DNA of 64,000 bases from Nonomuraea sediminis (GCF_018531495.1 NZ_JAHDTI010000005.1:124001-188000); one strand, 5' to 3'. Positions 1 to 8,980 are shown, counted from the stretch's first letter. Numbers and translations: made by a program. The notes: a model not told the origin generated them from the letters alone.

Positions 1-1431
1 GGCCGCGAGCCGTGCGGGGAGACCGGCCCTCTCCTGGAGCTCCTCCCACTGCGCGCGGCGAAGGCGCAGGTAGAGCAGGTCCTTGAACGCGGCGAGGACG
101 CCGAGGTCGGAGACTGCGGCGCGGGACAGGTCGAGCCCGTACAGGCGCGGGCACGACAGAAGCGGCGCCAGGTCCACGGGACTGTCCGTACGCGGCGTCA
201 GCAGGCGCAATGTGGCGTGGCCCGCCAGCGGCGCCAGGTCGATCGCGTCCATGGACAGGGCGAGCAGCTCGACCGGCGTGTCGAGGAGCGGCGTCAGGTC
301 CGCCCCGGGCAGGTTCTCCACCGTGACCTGCCACAGGGTCGGCGCGCCTCGCAGCGGTCCGAAGTCGGCCCAGGGGGCGTTGCGTACCGTCAGATGTTCG
401 ATGTCGGGACGCATGCCCCGCATGGAGGCCGCGTCAGGGCCGGTGATCGTCAGTGAGCGGTTCTCCTCCGTCGGCTCTTCCCAGTCGACCCACAGCTCGC
501 CGTCCTCTTCCTGGTACGCGCCCGACCGCAGCGCCGCGATGTGCTGCCGCAGCAGGCCGGTCACCGAGTCGGCGACGTAGGCCGGGCCGTCGTCGTAGTG
601 CAGGCCCATGCGGATGACCTGGCCGGGCCGCCCGCCGGGGCCCGGCGCGAGGTCGACGGCCAGGAAGTCGCCGCCGGTGCTGGTGGCGAACGGGATCCAG
701 CCAGGGTGGTCCGACGCCCGGCGCACCGCGAGCGGCGGGCCGTCGCTGGTGATGAGCGGTCTTCGCAGGTGATCGCGCCACGTGCGCCCCCGGGCCCACC
801 AGCGGTTCTCCGGCCGGCTCTGGCTCCGCAGCAGTTCGAGGCCGAACCAGGGGTGCCGGTCGAGCAGTCCCTCACCGCCGTCGCCGTCGATGTGCTCGTA
901 CAGGGCCCGCAGGTCGTCGGGCAGCCCCGTCCCGAGCTGGGCACGGCGCGCCTCGGGGAGCGCTGGCGGGGGCGCGTACGTGTCCCGACCCAGGATCCGG
1001 TCGCGCTCGCGCAGGTACGCGCCGAGCAGGGCGACCGCCTCGCGCGGGTCCCCCGCCTGCGTGGCGTCCACCGGTCCCCGCTGGAACGCCGCGGGCTCGG
1101 GCGGCAGCGCGTGCCGGTCGAGCACGTACAGGAAGCCGCCCGCGTCGTCACGCTCAAGCGACTCGCTGACCACCGCCTCGAACCGTCCCCTGGCCTCGAC
1201 GACCAGCTCGACGGTCACCTGCTCGCCGGCCGGCCCGATCAGCGCGTGCACGGCGCGCAGCTCCTCATGCGGGTCGAGGTCGCCGCCACCCGGATGAGGC
1301 TCGAACCTCAGCCCGCTGTACCCCGACCCGTCCTGGCCGACCGCGAACCCCCGCAGCTCCGCCCTGCGCCACTTCGGTGGCGCCACCGCCGCGATCTTCT
1401 CGGCCAGGCCCCTGAGCACGTCGTCGATCAC
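1..1431 (-). CDS. SMI1/KNR4-like protein with leucine-rich C-terminal region, partial at left edge
   Basis: The frame is open from a GTG at 1431 to the window edge (477 codons, no stop), so the C-terminus is missing. A purine-rich CAAAGGG precedes the GTG. Residues about 185-330 contain LPDDLRALYEHIDGDGGEGL, HPWFGLELL, a TWRDHL segment, and then SDHPGWIPFATSTGGDFLAVDL and GRPGQVI. This is the typical SMI1/KNR4 (SUKH) series of acidic, tryptophan and glycine motifs. The remainder is a series of short repeats such as APLLDTPVELLALSM and APLLSCPRLYGLDLS that resemble leucine-rich repeats. SUKH domains are known from toxin-immunity proteins and cell-wall regulators; no toxin lies next to it here. 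It is divergent from the hydrolase at 1495, with 63 bp between. The family is fairly sure, the role is not. Confidence 0.75.
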   Translation of the reverse strand, partial: MIDDVLRGLAEKIAAVAPPKWRRAELRGFAVGQDGSGYSGLRFEPHPGGGDLDPHEELRAVHALIGPAGEQVTVELVVEARGRFEAVVSESLERDDAGGFLYVLDRHALPPEPAAFQRGPVDATQAGDPREAVALLGAYLRERDRILGRDTYAPPPALPEARRAQLGTGLPDDLRALYEHIDGDGGEGLLDRHPWFGLELLRSQSRPENRWWARGRTWRDHLRRPLITSDGPPLAVRRASDHPGWIPFATSTGGDFLAVDLAPGPGGRPGQVIRMGLHYDDGPAYVADSVTGLLRQHIAALRSGAYQEEDGELWVDWEEPTEENRSLTITGPDAASMRGMRPDIEHLTVRNAPWADFGPLRGAPTLWQVTVENLPGADLTPLLDTPVELLALSMDAIDLAPLAGHATLRLLTPRTDSPVDLAPLLSCPRLYGLDLSRAAVSDLGVLAAFKDLLYLRLRRAQWEELQERAGLPARLAA

Positions 1432-1494
1432 GCGGCCCTTTGTAGCATGTCCAGATCATCAAGCACGGCCGCGTGATCGAGAGGGGCGGCGTCC

Positions 1495-2328
1495 ATGGAC
1501 GGATGGCAGCTGACCGAGACGTTCTCCAGTTCATCCGGCGAGGTTCGCTGGGACCGCTGGGGAAACCCCGCAGGGCAGCCGGTGGTCCTTCTGCACGGCA
1601 CCCCCTTCTCCTCGTATGTCTGGCGCGGCATCGCCCGCTCTCTCGCCCGGGACCACCAGGTGTTCGTCTGGGACATGCCCGGCTACGGGGCGTCCGAGAT
1701 GTCCGCGGACCAGGATGTGTCCCTGGCCGCCCAGGGACGGGTCTTCACCGAGCTCCTGGCCCACTGGGGGCTGCGGGAACCTTTCGTGGTCGCCCACGAC
1801 TTCGGCGGCGCCGTCTCCTTGCGGGCGCATCTGCTGCACGGCGCCCGGTACCGGGCGCTCGCCCTGGTCGATCCGGTCGCGCTCGCGCCGTGGGGATCCC
1901 CCTTCTTCCGGCTGGTGGGCGAGCACTCGCAGGTCTTCGAACAGCTGCCGCCCGCGCTGCACCATGCCCTGGTCCGCGAGTACGTCAGCTCCGCCAGCAG
2001 CCCCGGCCTGCATCCCGCGGTCCTGGCCCGGCTCGTCCAGCCCTGGCTCGGGGATCCCGGTCAGGCGGCCTTCTACCGGCAGATCGCGCAGGCCGACCAG
2101 CGCTACACCGACGAAGTCCAGGGACGGTACGCCGAGATCGGCATCCCGACGCTGATCTGCTGGGGCCAGGACGACACCTGGATCCCCGTGGCGAAAGGGC
2201 AGGAGCTCACCGACCTGATCCCCGGCGCGACATGGGAACCGATCGCCGGCGCGGGCCATCTCGTCCAGGAGGACGCCCCCGCCGAACTCACAGCCGCCCT
2301 CATCGCCTTCCTCCAGAGTCGAGACTGA
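1495..2328 (+). CDS. alpha/beta hydrolase, Asp-nucleophile type (dehalogenase/epoxide hydrolase-like)
   Basis: This 277-residue cytoplasmic alpha/beta hydrolase has the oxyanion-hole motif LLHGTPFSS (about 32-40) and a nucleophile elbow AHDFGGA, which places Asp102 where most family members have Ser. The acid is probably Asp226 or Asp227 in WGQDDTW, and the base His255 in GAGHLVQED. An Asp nucleophile is typical of haloalkane dehalogenases and epoxide hydrolases, so one of those reactions is the best guess; the substrate cannot be read from sequence. GAGGGG about 8 bp before the ATG supports the start. It is divergent from the SMI1-like gene and is followed by the small monooxygenase-like gene at 2421. 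Confidence 0.85.
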   Translation: MDGWQLTETFSSSSGEVRWDRWGNPAGQPVVLLHGTPFSSYVWRGIARSLARDHQVFVWDMPGYGASEMSADQDVSLAAQGRVFTELLAHWGLREPFVVAHDFGGAVSLRAHLLHGARYRALALVDPVALAPWGSPFFRLVGEHSQVFEQLPPALHHALVREYVSSASSPGLHPAVLARLVQPWLGDPGQAAFYRQIAQADQRYTDEVQGRYAEIGIPTLICWGQDDTWIPVAKGQELTDLIPGATWEPIAGAGHLVQEDAPAELTAALIAFLQSRD

Positions 2329-2420
2329 CGGCAGGGCTCCCGGTCGAGATGTCCCAGGGGCCGGATCTATGGTGGATGGGAGAGCGCCGCGAGCCGAATG
2401 GCGTTCCGGGGGAGGCTGCG

Positions 2421-2717
2421 ATGAGGGAGCACTACGTCTGGGTGACGACACGCCGCATCAAGCCGGGCACGTTGGAAGACTTCGAGAGGGCCTGGCGCCC
2501 TACCCCGTATCCGGAGGGTCTGCGCCAGGCCTACGCGTACTGGTCCGAGGACGGGCAGGAGATCACCGGGGTGTCGTTCTGGGACACGAAGGAGTCGTGC
2601 GACGCCTGGCGGAGCTCCGAGAGCGAGACCCGTCGGCGTGAGGCCATGACTCCTTACGTGATCGAGGAGCGGGAAGGCTTCTACCGCGGCGGCGAACTCG
2701 CCGTACCCGTTCGGTAG
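2421..2717 (+). CDS. small antibiotic-biosynthesis-monooxygenase-like (dimeric alpha/beta barrel) protein
   Basis: The ATG at 2421 is preceded by GGGGGAGG at ideal distance, and 98 residues follow. The open frame extends upstream through the hydrolase gene, but only this start has a ribosome binding site. The opening strand HYVWVTTRRIKPGTLEDFERAW, the middle SEDGQEITGVSFWDTKESCDAW and the final EEREGFYRGG fit the ferredoxin-like fold of ABM/EthD/YdhR-type small proteins (often 90-110 residues, forming dimeric barrels). No conserved catalytic residue can be assigned. It may be cotranscribed with the hydrolase 92 bp upstream and converges with the ligase at 2727. Confidence 0.65.
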   Translation: MREHYVWVTTRRIKPGTLEDFERAWRPTPYPEGLRQAYAYWSEDGQEITGVSFWDTKESCDAWRSSESETRRREAMTPYVIEEREGFYRGGELAVPVR

Positions 2718-2726
2718 TCGCCGGCG

Positions 2727-3794
2727 TCAACCCGGGGCGTGGTCGGTCTCGATGCCCCGGGTGGCCGGGGTGAGAGTGGCCTCGGCGAGGAGGTTGGCGA
2801 ACTCGGCGAACGAGCCCGCGCTCTCCCACAGCGCACGCTGCCGTTCCGCGCCCGTGCCGCGCCGGGCGAGCTCGGTAAGCAGGCTCGCCAGCGGCTCCGC
2901 CGACAGCAGGCGTTGCGGGAGGGCGGGCAGGGCCTGCCTGCCGTGGCGGGCGGCCGCGGCCAGGGCCGTGAGGATCCGGTACTCCGGCACGCGCGGTGCG
3001 GGCCTGCCGTACGCGATGTCCTCGAGCGCGGCGGCGGTCATGGCGCGCACCAGCGCGACTATCAGGACGGTGTCCTCGACGCTCAGGCAGGTGTCCATGA
3101 GGCGGACCTCGATCGTCGGGTAGCGGGGCGACAGGCGGGCGTGGAAGTAGACGGCGCGCTCGTCGAGCGCTTTGCCCTGGAGTATCAGCGAGCGTACGGT
3201 CGCGTCGTAGTCACCGGTGCTGTGCCAGTGCTGCGGCGGCATCGCCGAGGGCCAGCGCGCCCAGCGGCGGTAGCGCCAGCTCGCCCACGTGGTCACGCGG
3301 TTGCCGGCGATGGGGGAATTGGCGCTCAGGGCGAGCAGCGCCGCCAGCCACGGGCGGAGCCGGACGAGCACCTGGAGTCCCGCCTCGCGCGACGGCACGC
3401 CGACATGGACGTGGCAGGCGCAGGTGCCGGCCTCGGCGACGATCCCCGCGTGCCGGAGGGCGAGCCTGCGGTAACGCACGTCGTCGGTCAGGTAGTCGAG
3501 CCCGAGCAGGGCGCCCGGGGCGACGCCCGAGGCCACGAGCAGGCAGCCGTACCTGGCCGCCGCGGCGGCGGTGATGGACCGCAGCTCGGTGATCTGCTCG
3601 CGGACCTCCTCGAGGTCGGCGCAGATGCCCGTCACGGTCTCGATCTGGTACAGCATGAGCTCGGACTTGACGCCTTCTTCCCCGACCGCGGCGAGCACCT
3701 GGGGAGCAGCCGGTGCGAGGTCCCCCGTCGCGGCATCCAGAAGCAGGAATTCCTCTTCGACACCGAGCGTGAGCGGTAAGGCGTGCTGCGACAT
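2727..3794 (-). CDS. YbdK-type carboxylate-amine ligase (glutamate-cysteine ligase family 2)
   Basis: This 355-residue protein begins with LTLGVEEEFLLLDAATGDL, the ATP-grasp-like glutamate-cysteine ligase signature with the metal-binding Glu cluster. It continues with the family motifs CHVHVGVPSREAGL (about 140-153), LSANSPIAG and TIEVRLMDTCLSVEDTV. YbdK homologues join a carboxylate to an amine with ATP, and E. coli YbdK has weak glutamate-cysteine ligase activity; the true substrate is unknown. The start is set by AGGAGGA about 8 bp before the ATG. Longer upstream extensions are not coding-like. It converges with the gene at 2421 with only 9 bp between stops. Confidence 0.87.
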   Translation of the reverse strand: MSQHALPLTLGVEEEFLLLDAATGDLAPAAPQVLAAVGEEGVKSELMLYQIETVTGICADLEEVREQITELRSITAAAAARYGCLLVASGVAPGALLGLDYLTDDVRYRRLALRHAGIVAEAGTCACHVHVGVPSREAGLQVLVRLRPWLAALLALSANSPIAGNRVTTWASWRYRRWARWPSAMPPQHWHSTGDYDATVRSLILQGKALDERAVYFHARLSPRYPTIEVRLMDTCLSVEDTVLIVALVRAMTAAALEDIAYGRPAPRVPEYRILTALAAAARHGRQALPALPQRLLSAEPLASLLTELARRGTGAERQRALWESAGSFAEFANLLAEATLTPATRGIETDHAPG

Positions 3795-3999
3795 CGCGGT
3801 CTCCTCCTGTGGCGTTCCTGTCCCTTCCATTAGGGGTGCATGACAGCCCTCCTGACTCGTGCCGCCACGACAATGTCGCCAACATGGCAAATATGGACAG
3901 GGGCCCCGGGTAATGAGGGCTTCGGCACTGACCTCAGAGTCCGAAACACATTCGGGAGATAAACCCGGCAAGAGAAACGGCGGATTGGCATTCCGCCGC

Positions 4000-4316
4000 G
4001 CTTGGCGGACCGGTCCGGCGGGAGCCTCACAGCGGTCGCGCTGACCTCGTGCGGCCGGAAGCGGCCAGTGCCGTCGAGCCCTATCGTCACGGTCACCGGC
4101 TCGGGGTCGGTCGCGCAGGTCGCCGCGATCGCGGCCGACAACCCCCGGGCCCGCCTTCCCGCCGAGCGCGTCCGCCTGCGCCAAGGGCTCGCCGCCGATG
4201 CTGCTCGGCTTCCTCAACTGCACCACCAGCAACGCGGGCCAGTCCAGCCTCTTCCTGCTCGGCTACGCGCGGCTGCCGCCCGACCTGCTCGCCAAGGTCC
4301 GCCGGCCTCTTCCATG
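4000..4316 (+). pseudogene. possible remnant of a secreted or cytosolic gene
   Basis: Two plus-strand frames in turn show coding-like composition. One reads TSCGRKRPVPSSPIVTVTGS followed by VAQVAAIAADNPRA. After a frame change near 4160 the other reads AKGSPPMLLGFLNCTTSNAG, QSSLFLLGYARLPPDLLAKV and ends at a TGA at 4314-4316. No start codon with a ribosome binding site opens either frame. The pattern fits a frameshifted, 5'-truncated gene. The parent family was not recognised, and it could be chance high-GC sequence. Confidence 0.25.
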
Positions 4317-4523
4317 ATCCGCCCGTACGGCAGGCCATTCACCGAAATCAGATTCCCAGCAGACTCGGCAAAATGGCGCCCGTAACGGGGGAATTAGCGA
4401 ATGGAACCCGCACGTACCCCTGCTGCGGCGGGAGATCGAACGCCGCAGTCGAAAGGGCCGGACCGGCCACCTCGCCGTTGGTCAAGCCCTGAGAACAATG
4501 CTTCAGCACACCGTGGACATTTT

Positions 4524-4566
4524 CAAGCGACCCGTCGATTCCGTAGCGATTAAACAAGCGACCCGT
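4524..4566. repeat. 12-bp direct repeat CAAGCGACCCGT
   Basis: CAAGCGACCCGT occurs exactly at 4524-4535 and again at 4555-4566, about three helical turns apart, in a lower-GC stretch about 120 bp before the cupredoxin start. It could be a pair of regulator sites or a leftover of recombination; nothing else distinguishes the two. Confidence 0.4.
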
Positions 4567-4684
4567 AAAGCTTACGCGCGCGCTGCTGGAGAATTCGTGG
4601 ACATGAGATTACTCGGAGGTGCGAGAGAATAGGGAAAACGATGCCATAGCTGACATCGAACGCCACGATGAAGGGATGGCGATC

Positions 4685-5083
4685 ATGTTTGCTGCGATTC
4701 GCTCAACAGGCGTATCCAGTCTGGCGATGGTGCTCGCATCGACCACCCTGACACTCACGATGGGCACGGGCACGAGCACGGCCGCCGTGGCGGCACCGCA
4801 AAGCGCGACGATGGCCAGCGCCGGAGTGACGCTGCACGACGGCCACATCTCGATGCGGCACGTCTTCCACCACGGCTCCGTCACCTTCACGATCAGGAAC
4901 GCGGGAACCGTTCCCCACGGCTTCGCCATCGCGGGGCGCGGAGTCAGCGCGAGGTCTGCCTTCCTCAACCCCGGCGGCTCGACCACGCTCACGGTCAAGC
5001 TGCACAGGGGCCGCTACTCGGTGTGGTGCCCGGTCGACGGTCACCGCTTCATGGGCATGTGGACGTGGATCGGCGTGCGGTAG
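4685..5083 (+). CDS. secreted cupredoxin-like copper-binding protein
   Basis: The 132-residue product has an N-terminal hydrophobic signal segment (about residues 8-40, ending near AAVAAP) and one cupredoxin domain. The likely type 1 copper ligands are visible in order: His in NAGTVPHGFAIAG, then Cys, His and Met in YSVWCPVDGHRFMGM. This is the plastocyanin/amicyanin-type arrangement of small electron carriers outside the membrane. AAGGGA 8 bp before the ATG at 4685 favours this start over the in-frame ATG at 4676 or upstream starts. No partner oxidase is adjacent; the multicopper oxidase at 38907 is the only other copper protein seen. Function in electron transfer or copper binding is inferred. 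Confidence 0.82.
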   Translation: MFAAIRSTGVSSLAMVLASTTLTLTMGTGTSTAAVAAPQSATMASAGVTLHDGHISMRHVFHHGSVTFTIRNAGTVPHGFAIAGRGVSARSAFLNPGGSTTLTVKLHRGRYSVWCPVDGHRFMGMWTWIGVR

Positions 5084-5096
5084 GGCGTCGTGCAGG

Positions 5097-6149
5097 CTAG
5101 ATGACCTGCCCGATCGTCCGGTCCACGATGAAACCGATGGACTCCAGCGAGTCCTTGTCCTGGAAGTTGTTCTGCCACACCACGATGAACCTGCGGCCTG
5201 AGTCGCCGTGCTCGACGATCGCGCCGTCCGAGGTCACCATCTGACCGGTCTTCAACGGGCCGAGGCCGATCTTCGAGTGGGTCACCGTGAAGGATCTGGG
5301 CGTCAGGGCTCGCCGGGTGAAGTCCATGTACGACGGATCATCGCCGACCGACGCGCTGGTGCCCAGCAATGCCAGCATGTCGTTCGAACCGGCCTGGTCG
5401 ACCAGGGTGCCGCTGAAGAGGTGCGCGTACAGGTTCGCCATGTCGAAGCAGGTCATCGCCTGGGCGACCATCCCGTCGTTGGCGCTGGGGATGCGCACCG
5501 CGGTCAGCGATTTGTTGAACGTGCCGGCGAGCCAGATCCCCGACTGCGCGGGAGGGAAGAAGAAACCGCCCGCCTTCAGCGCCCCGTTGATCCAGCTGTA
5601 GCCGAGCAGCCGGATGCACGCCGCCGCGGCGTCGTTGTCGCTGTTGATCATCATGCGGCGCAGGTTGGCCTGGAAGGCGCCGTTGAACTCGCAGGCCAGC
5701 CCGCCGTCGACCAGCGGGATGGTGGCGAAGATGCCCTCGTAGTTCGGCTGTCTCGGCACGCCGCTCAGGCCCGGCTCCGCGGCGATCGCGGGCACGGCGT
5801 CGCTGATCGGCTGGTCGAACTCGCTGTGCAGCAGGGCGAACAGTTCGCCCGGCGTGGACGATCCGGCCGCGAGGTTGTTGACGCTGCGCCGGAGTTCGAA
5901 CGCCGCGTACATGGCGGCGACCTTCAGCAGGCTGGCCGAGTAGAAGGTGTCGCCGAACCGATGTCCCGCGTGCTTGAAGTCCAGGGGTGAGGTCGTCTCG
6001 TCGATCGAGGCGATGGAGATCGCCACGCGCAGTGGGTGCTCGATGAGCGGGGACCGCAGCGCTTCCTCGATGGCGACTTCGAGAGCCGATCCCAGCGTGG
6101 GGTCGTCGCCCAGGAGCGTGGGATAAGGGTCGGGGAACGGCCCAGCCAT
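5097..6149 (-). CDS. serine beta-lactamase-like protein without signal peptide
   Basis: The 350-residue product carries the three active-site motifs of class A-type serine beta-lactamases and related penicillin-binding folds: SASLLK with Ser73 and Lys76, NSDN with Ser170-Asp171-Asn172, and LKTG at 299-302. A class A enzyme is normally exported and about 290 residues long. This one begins MAGPFPDPYPTLLG with no hydrophobic leader, so it appears cytoplasmic, and the spacing between the first two motifs is longer than usual because of a segment at about 95-160. It might act on a cytoplasmic ester or amide rather than on beta-lactams. It lies just downstream of the SARP regulator on the same strand (48 bp gap). 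Confidence 0.78.
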   Translation of the reverse strand: MAGPFPDPYPTLLGDDPTLGSALEVAIEEALRSPLIEHPLRVAISIASIDETTSPLDFKHAGHRFGDTFYSASLLKVAAMYAAFELRRSVNNLAAGSSTPGELFALLHSEFDQPISDAVPAIAAEPGLSGVPRQPNYEGIFATIPLVDGGLACEFNGAFQANLRRMMINSDNDAAAACIRLLGYSWINGALKAGGFFFPPAQSGIWLAGTFNKSLTAVRIPSANDGMVAQAMTCFDMANLYAHLFSGTLVDQAGSNDMLALLGTSASVGDDPSYMDFTRRALTPRSFTVTHSKIGLGPLKTGQMVTSDGAIVEHGDSGRRFIVVWQNNFQDKDSLESIGFIVDRTIGQVI

Positions 6150-6197
6150 GGGTGCCTCCGAGGTCTATGATCACCCAACGTAACATGAGGCGAACCG

Positions 6198-8942
6198 TTA
6201 GTCAGCGACCAGCGACGCCCGGATGCGGTCCAGGCGGGGTGAGGTGATGTCGAGGCTGTCGTAGATGGCCAGCGACCGGCGCAGGCACTCCTGACCCTCG
6301 TCGGGTTCGCCGAGCTCCACCAGGGTCTCGCCGCGCGCCAGCAGGGCGCGGGCCTCGTTGACCTGGTCCTCGATCTCGACCGACAACGCCAGTGCCTCGT
6401 CCGCCTGGGCGAGGGCCTGCTCCAGCTGCCCCGTCCGCAGATGCGCGTCGGCCAGCAGTACCAGGTTCTCGACGCTCATCTGCACGAGCCCCTGGGCGCG
6501 GTAGGCCTCCAGTGCCTCCGTGTAGCACGGGATGGCCTCGGCGTGCCGGCCGAGCGCCGTCAGCACGTCGCCCATGATCGAGACCTCGAAGTCCACGGTC
6601 TTGACGGGCCTGACGAGGCCGATGACGGCCGTGATGTGGACGAGGGCTTCCTCCGCCTGGTCGGTGCGGAGCTGGATCTGGGCGAGGTTCGTCAGTGCCC
6701 GCGCCTCGGCGGCCGGATCGCCTGACTCGCGCCCGGCCCGCACCGCCGCCAGCGCGACCTCGACGGCGGCCGGATAGTCGAGGCGGGTGGCGATGACCAG
6801 GGCGAGCAGTGTGGTGATCTCGCACAGCAGGATCCTGTCGCGGGCGTGGCCTGCGGCCGCGCGCAGCAACGGCTCGGCCTGGGCGTGCTCGCCGACCGTG
6901 AACAACACGCTGCCCAGGACGCAGACCGCGCCCGCGGCGGTCTCGAGGTCGCCGCGCGCCTCCGCGTCCTGTTTGACGGCCTCGGCGGCCTTGCGGAACT
7001 CCCGTTGGTGCACCATCCGGTCGACGCGCTCCTCGAGCAGCCGCAGCAGGCGTACTGCCACGGCGTCGCCGCGCTGCGCCACCACGGGCCAGATCCCCGG
7101 CAGCTCGGCGGCCAGCCAGCGGTCGGCCTCAGGGCTCCCCGCGAAGCGCAGGCCGCCGCCCTCGCGCGGACCCGCCCAGTACAGGGCCAGCCGCCACACC
7201 TCGCAGGCGCTCTGCAGGGTGGCGAGCAGGTGGACCACCAGCCGGTCCAGCGCCTGCTCGCGTTCCCCGTCGGCCTGCTGGCGCGCGTACACCTTGAGCA
7301 GGTCGTGGAAGCGGTAGCGGCCGGCCGAGGGGGACTCGAGCAGGCTGAGGTCGACCAGGTTCTCCAGCAGTTCTTCCGCCTCGTCCTCGTCGACGCCGAG
7401 GAGCGCGGCGGCCGACGACAGTGACAGGTCCTCGCTGTCGGGCACGGCGGCCAGCCGGAACGCGCGGGCGCAGCCGGGGTCGAGCTGGCGGTAGGACAGC
7501 TCGAAGCTGCTCTCCACGGCCAGGTCGCGCACGCGCAGCGCCCTGAGCCGGTCGCGCTCGCCGGCCAGCCTGTCCACCATCGACGTGATCGTCCACGTGC
7601 CGCGCGAGGCCAGCCGGGCTCCCGCGACGCGTACGGCCAGCGGCAGGTGACCGCACAGCTCGGCCAGCCGCCGCGCCTGCTCGGGCTCGGCCGCCACCCG
7701 CTCGGGACCGATGATCTTCGCGAGCAGCGTGACCGCCTCGTCCCCCTCGAGGACGGTCAGGTCGAGCACCCGCGCGCCGTCCAGCCCGAGCAGCCTGACC
7801 CGGCTGGTCACCAGCACGCCGCAGCCGTGGTCGCCGGGCACCAGCGGCGACACCTGCGCGGCGTCGGCCGCGTTGTCGAGCACGACGAGCATCCGCCTGC
7901 CGGACACGATCGACCGGAACAGCGCCGACCGTTCCTGCGGCTCGTCGGGGATCTCCTGATCGCCGACACCCAGCGCACGCAGGAACCCGGCCAGCGCCGC
8001 CACGGGATCCGCCGGGGCGGGCCCGGCCCCCTGCAGGTCCACATACAGCTGCCCGCCGGGGAAATCCCCCCGTACGGCGTGCGCGACATGCAGGGCGAGC
8101 GTCGTCTTCCCGACCCCGCCGATGCCCGAGACCACCGACACGACCGGGGCACGCTCCCGCTCTGTCCGCAGCTCCCCCACCAGCTCGTCCACCTGGGCGG
8201 CGCGGCCGGTGAAGTCGCCGATGTCCGGCGGGAGCTGCGCGGGGACGGGGGCCTGTGGACCGGCCGACAGGCCGCTGTGCAACCTCGCCAGCTCGGGCCC
8301 GGGATCGATGCCCAGCTCCTCGGCCAGGAGCTGCTGGAACTCCGCGTAGACGGCCTGCGCCTCCGCGTGCCGCCCGGCGGCGGCGTAGGCCCGCATGAGC
8401 AGGCCGCAGGGCCGCTCCCGCAGCGGGTGGCGGGCCACGACGTCCAGCAGCTCGGGTACGAGGCCGCCTGCCGCGCCCGCGGCCAGCTCCTGCTCGCAGG
8501 CCGCCTCGATCGCGGTCAGGCGGAGGTCGTCGAGCTGGGTGCGGGTGGCCTGGCCGTACCGGCCGGTCAGCTCGGGGACGGGGTCGCCGCGCCACAGCGC
8601 GAGCGCGCGGCGGTGCCGCCCCTGGGCGGTCAGTGTGTGGAACTCGGCGAGGTCGGTGCCGACGCCGCGCAGCGCGTAGCCGCCGCCGAGCCGGACGAGG
8701 TGCTCGTGGCCGAGGACCCCGCGCAGGCGCGAGACGTAGCTGCGGACCATCGGGGTGACCGTCGGCGCGGGATCGTCCTCCCACAGCGCGTCGATCAGCC
8801 GGTCAAGGCTGACGGGCCGCCCCTCGTCCAGGGCGAGGCAGGCCAGCAGGGCCCGCTGCCTGGGTGAACCCAGGTCCAGCGCCGTGCCGTCCCGCCAGGC
8901 CCGCACCGGCCCGAGAACCCCTACCCGCACCCCCGACGTCAT
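6198..8942 (-). CDS. SARP/AfsR-type transcriptional activator (BTAD, NB-ARC ATPase, TPR)
   Basis: The 914-residue regulator has an OmpR-like winged helix at about 5-95 (VRVGVLGPVRAWRDG to LVRLGGGYALRG) and a bacterial transcriptional activator domain at about 98-225 (ending LGIDPGPELARLH). An NB-ARC/STAND ATPase follows, with P-loop GIGGVGKT at 273-280 and a Walker B-like RMLVVLDNAAD. The last 300 residues are TPR helices. AfsR-type proteins bind direct repeats near promoters and switch with nucleotide or partner binding. A TAACCT box 6 bp before the ATG suggests a leaderless mRNA. It is divergent from the unknown pair at 9090 and 10418, its most likely target; no antibiotic cluster is next to it. 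Confidence 0.92.
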   Translation of the reverse strand: MTSGVRVGVLGPVRAWRDGTALDLGSPRQRALLACLALDEGRPVSLDRLIDALWEDDPAPTVTPMVRSYVSRLRGVLGHEHLVRLGGGYALRGVGTDLAEFHTLTAQGRHRRALALWRGDPVPELTGRYGQATRTQLDDLRLTAIEAACEQELAAGAAGGLVPELLDVVARHPLRERPCGLLMRAYAAAGRHAEAQAVYAEFQQLLAEELGIDPGPELARLHSGLSAGPQAPVPAQLPPDIGDFTGRAAQVDELVGELRTERERAPVVSVVSGIGGVGKTTLALHVAHAVRGDFPGGQLYVDLQGAGPAPADPVAALAGFLRALGVGDQEIPDEPQERSALFRSIVSGRRMLVVLDNAADAAQVSPLVPGDHGCGVLVTSRVRLLGLDGARVLDLTVLEGDEAVTLLAKIIGPERVAAEPEQARRLAELCGHLPLAVRVAGARLASRGTWTITSMVDRLAGERDRLRALRVRDLAVESSFELSYRQLDPGCARAFRLAAVPDSEDLSLSSAAALLGVDEDEAEELLENLVDLSLLESPSAGRYRFHDLLKVYARQQADGEREQALDRLVVHLLATLQSACEVWRLALYWAGPREGGGLRFAGSPEADRWLAAELPGIWPVVAQRGDAVAVRLLRLLEERVDRMVHQREFRKAAEAVKQDAEARGDLETAAGAVCVLGSVLFTVGEHAQAEPLLRAAAGHARDRILLCEITTLLALVIATRLDYPAAVEVALAAVRAGRESGDPAAEARALTNLAQIQLRTDQAEEALVHITAVIGLVRPVKTVDFEVSIMGDVLTALGRHAEAIPCYTEALEAYRAQGLVQMSVENLVLLADAHLRTGQLEQALAQADEALALSVEIEDQVNEARALLARGETLVELGEPDEGQECLRRSLAIYDSLDITSPRLDRIRASLVAD

Positions 8943-8948
8943 CGGGAC

Positions 8949-8980
8949 AGGTTAACGGCAATGAGTAGGGGGTTACTCAT
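8949..8980 (-). promoter_or_regulatory. leaderless -10 box and inverted repeat upstream of the SARP gene
   Basis: On the minus strand TAACCT (8949-8954) lies 6 bp before the ATG at 8942, a spacing typical of leaderless transcripts. Immediately upstream is a perfect inverted repeat ATGAGTA-N6-TACTCAT (8961-8967 and 8974-8980) in the place of the spacer and -35 region. It could let the regulator or another protein control both divergent directions. A second inverted pair, CGGACGGC (9022-9029) and GCCGTCCG (9054-9061), lies nearer to the gene at 9090. Confidence 0.5.

Larger units (their letters stand above)
3795..4684. other. long intergenic stretch (about 890 bp) with decayed coding sequence
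   Basis: No intact gene was found between the YbdK-type gene and the cupredoxin gene. Parts of it (about 3860-4000 and 4320-4640) have lower GC than the neighbourhood and no codon bias. The centre, about 4000-4316, still has GC-rich third positions and is listed separately as a possible remnant. A 12-bp direct repeat lies at 4524-4566. The short open frames on both strands have no ribosome binding site and no recognisable sequence. Confidence 0.5.

Noticed and set aside
541-1476. Long plus-strand open frame over the SMI1-like gene
   Set aside because: Arg/Pro/Ala-rich shadow translation. The minus-strand frame has the codon bias, the SUKH motifs and a ribosome binding site.
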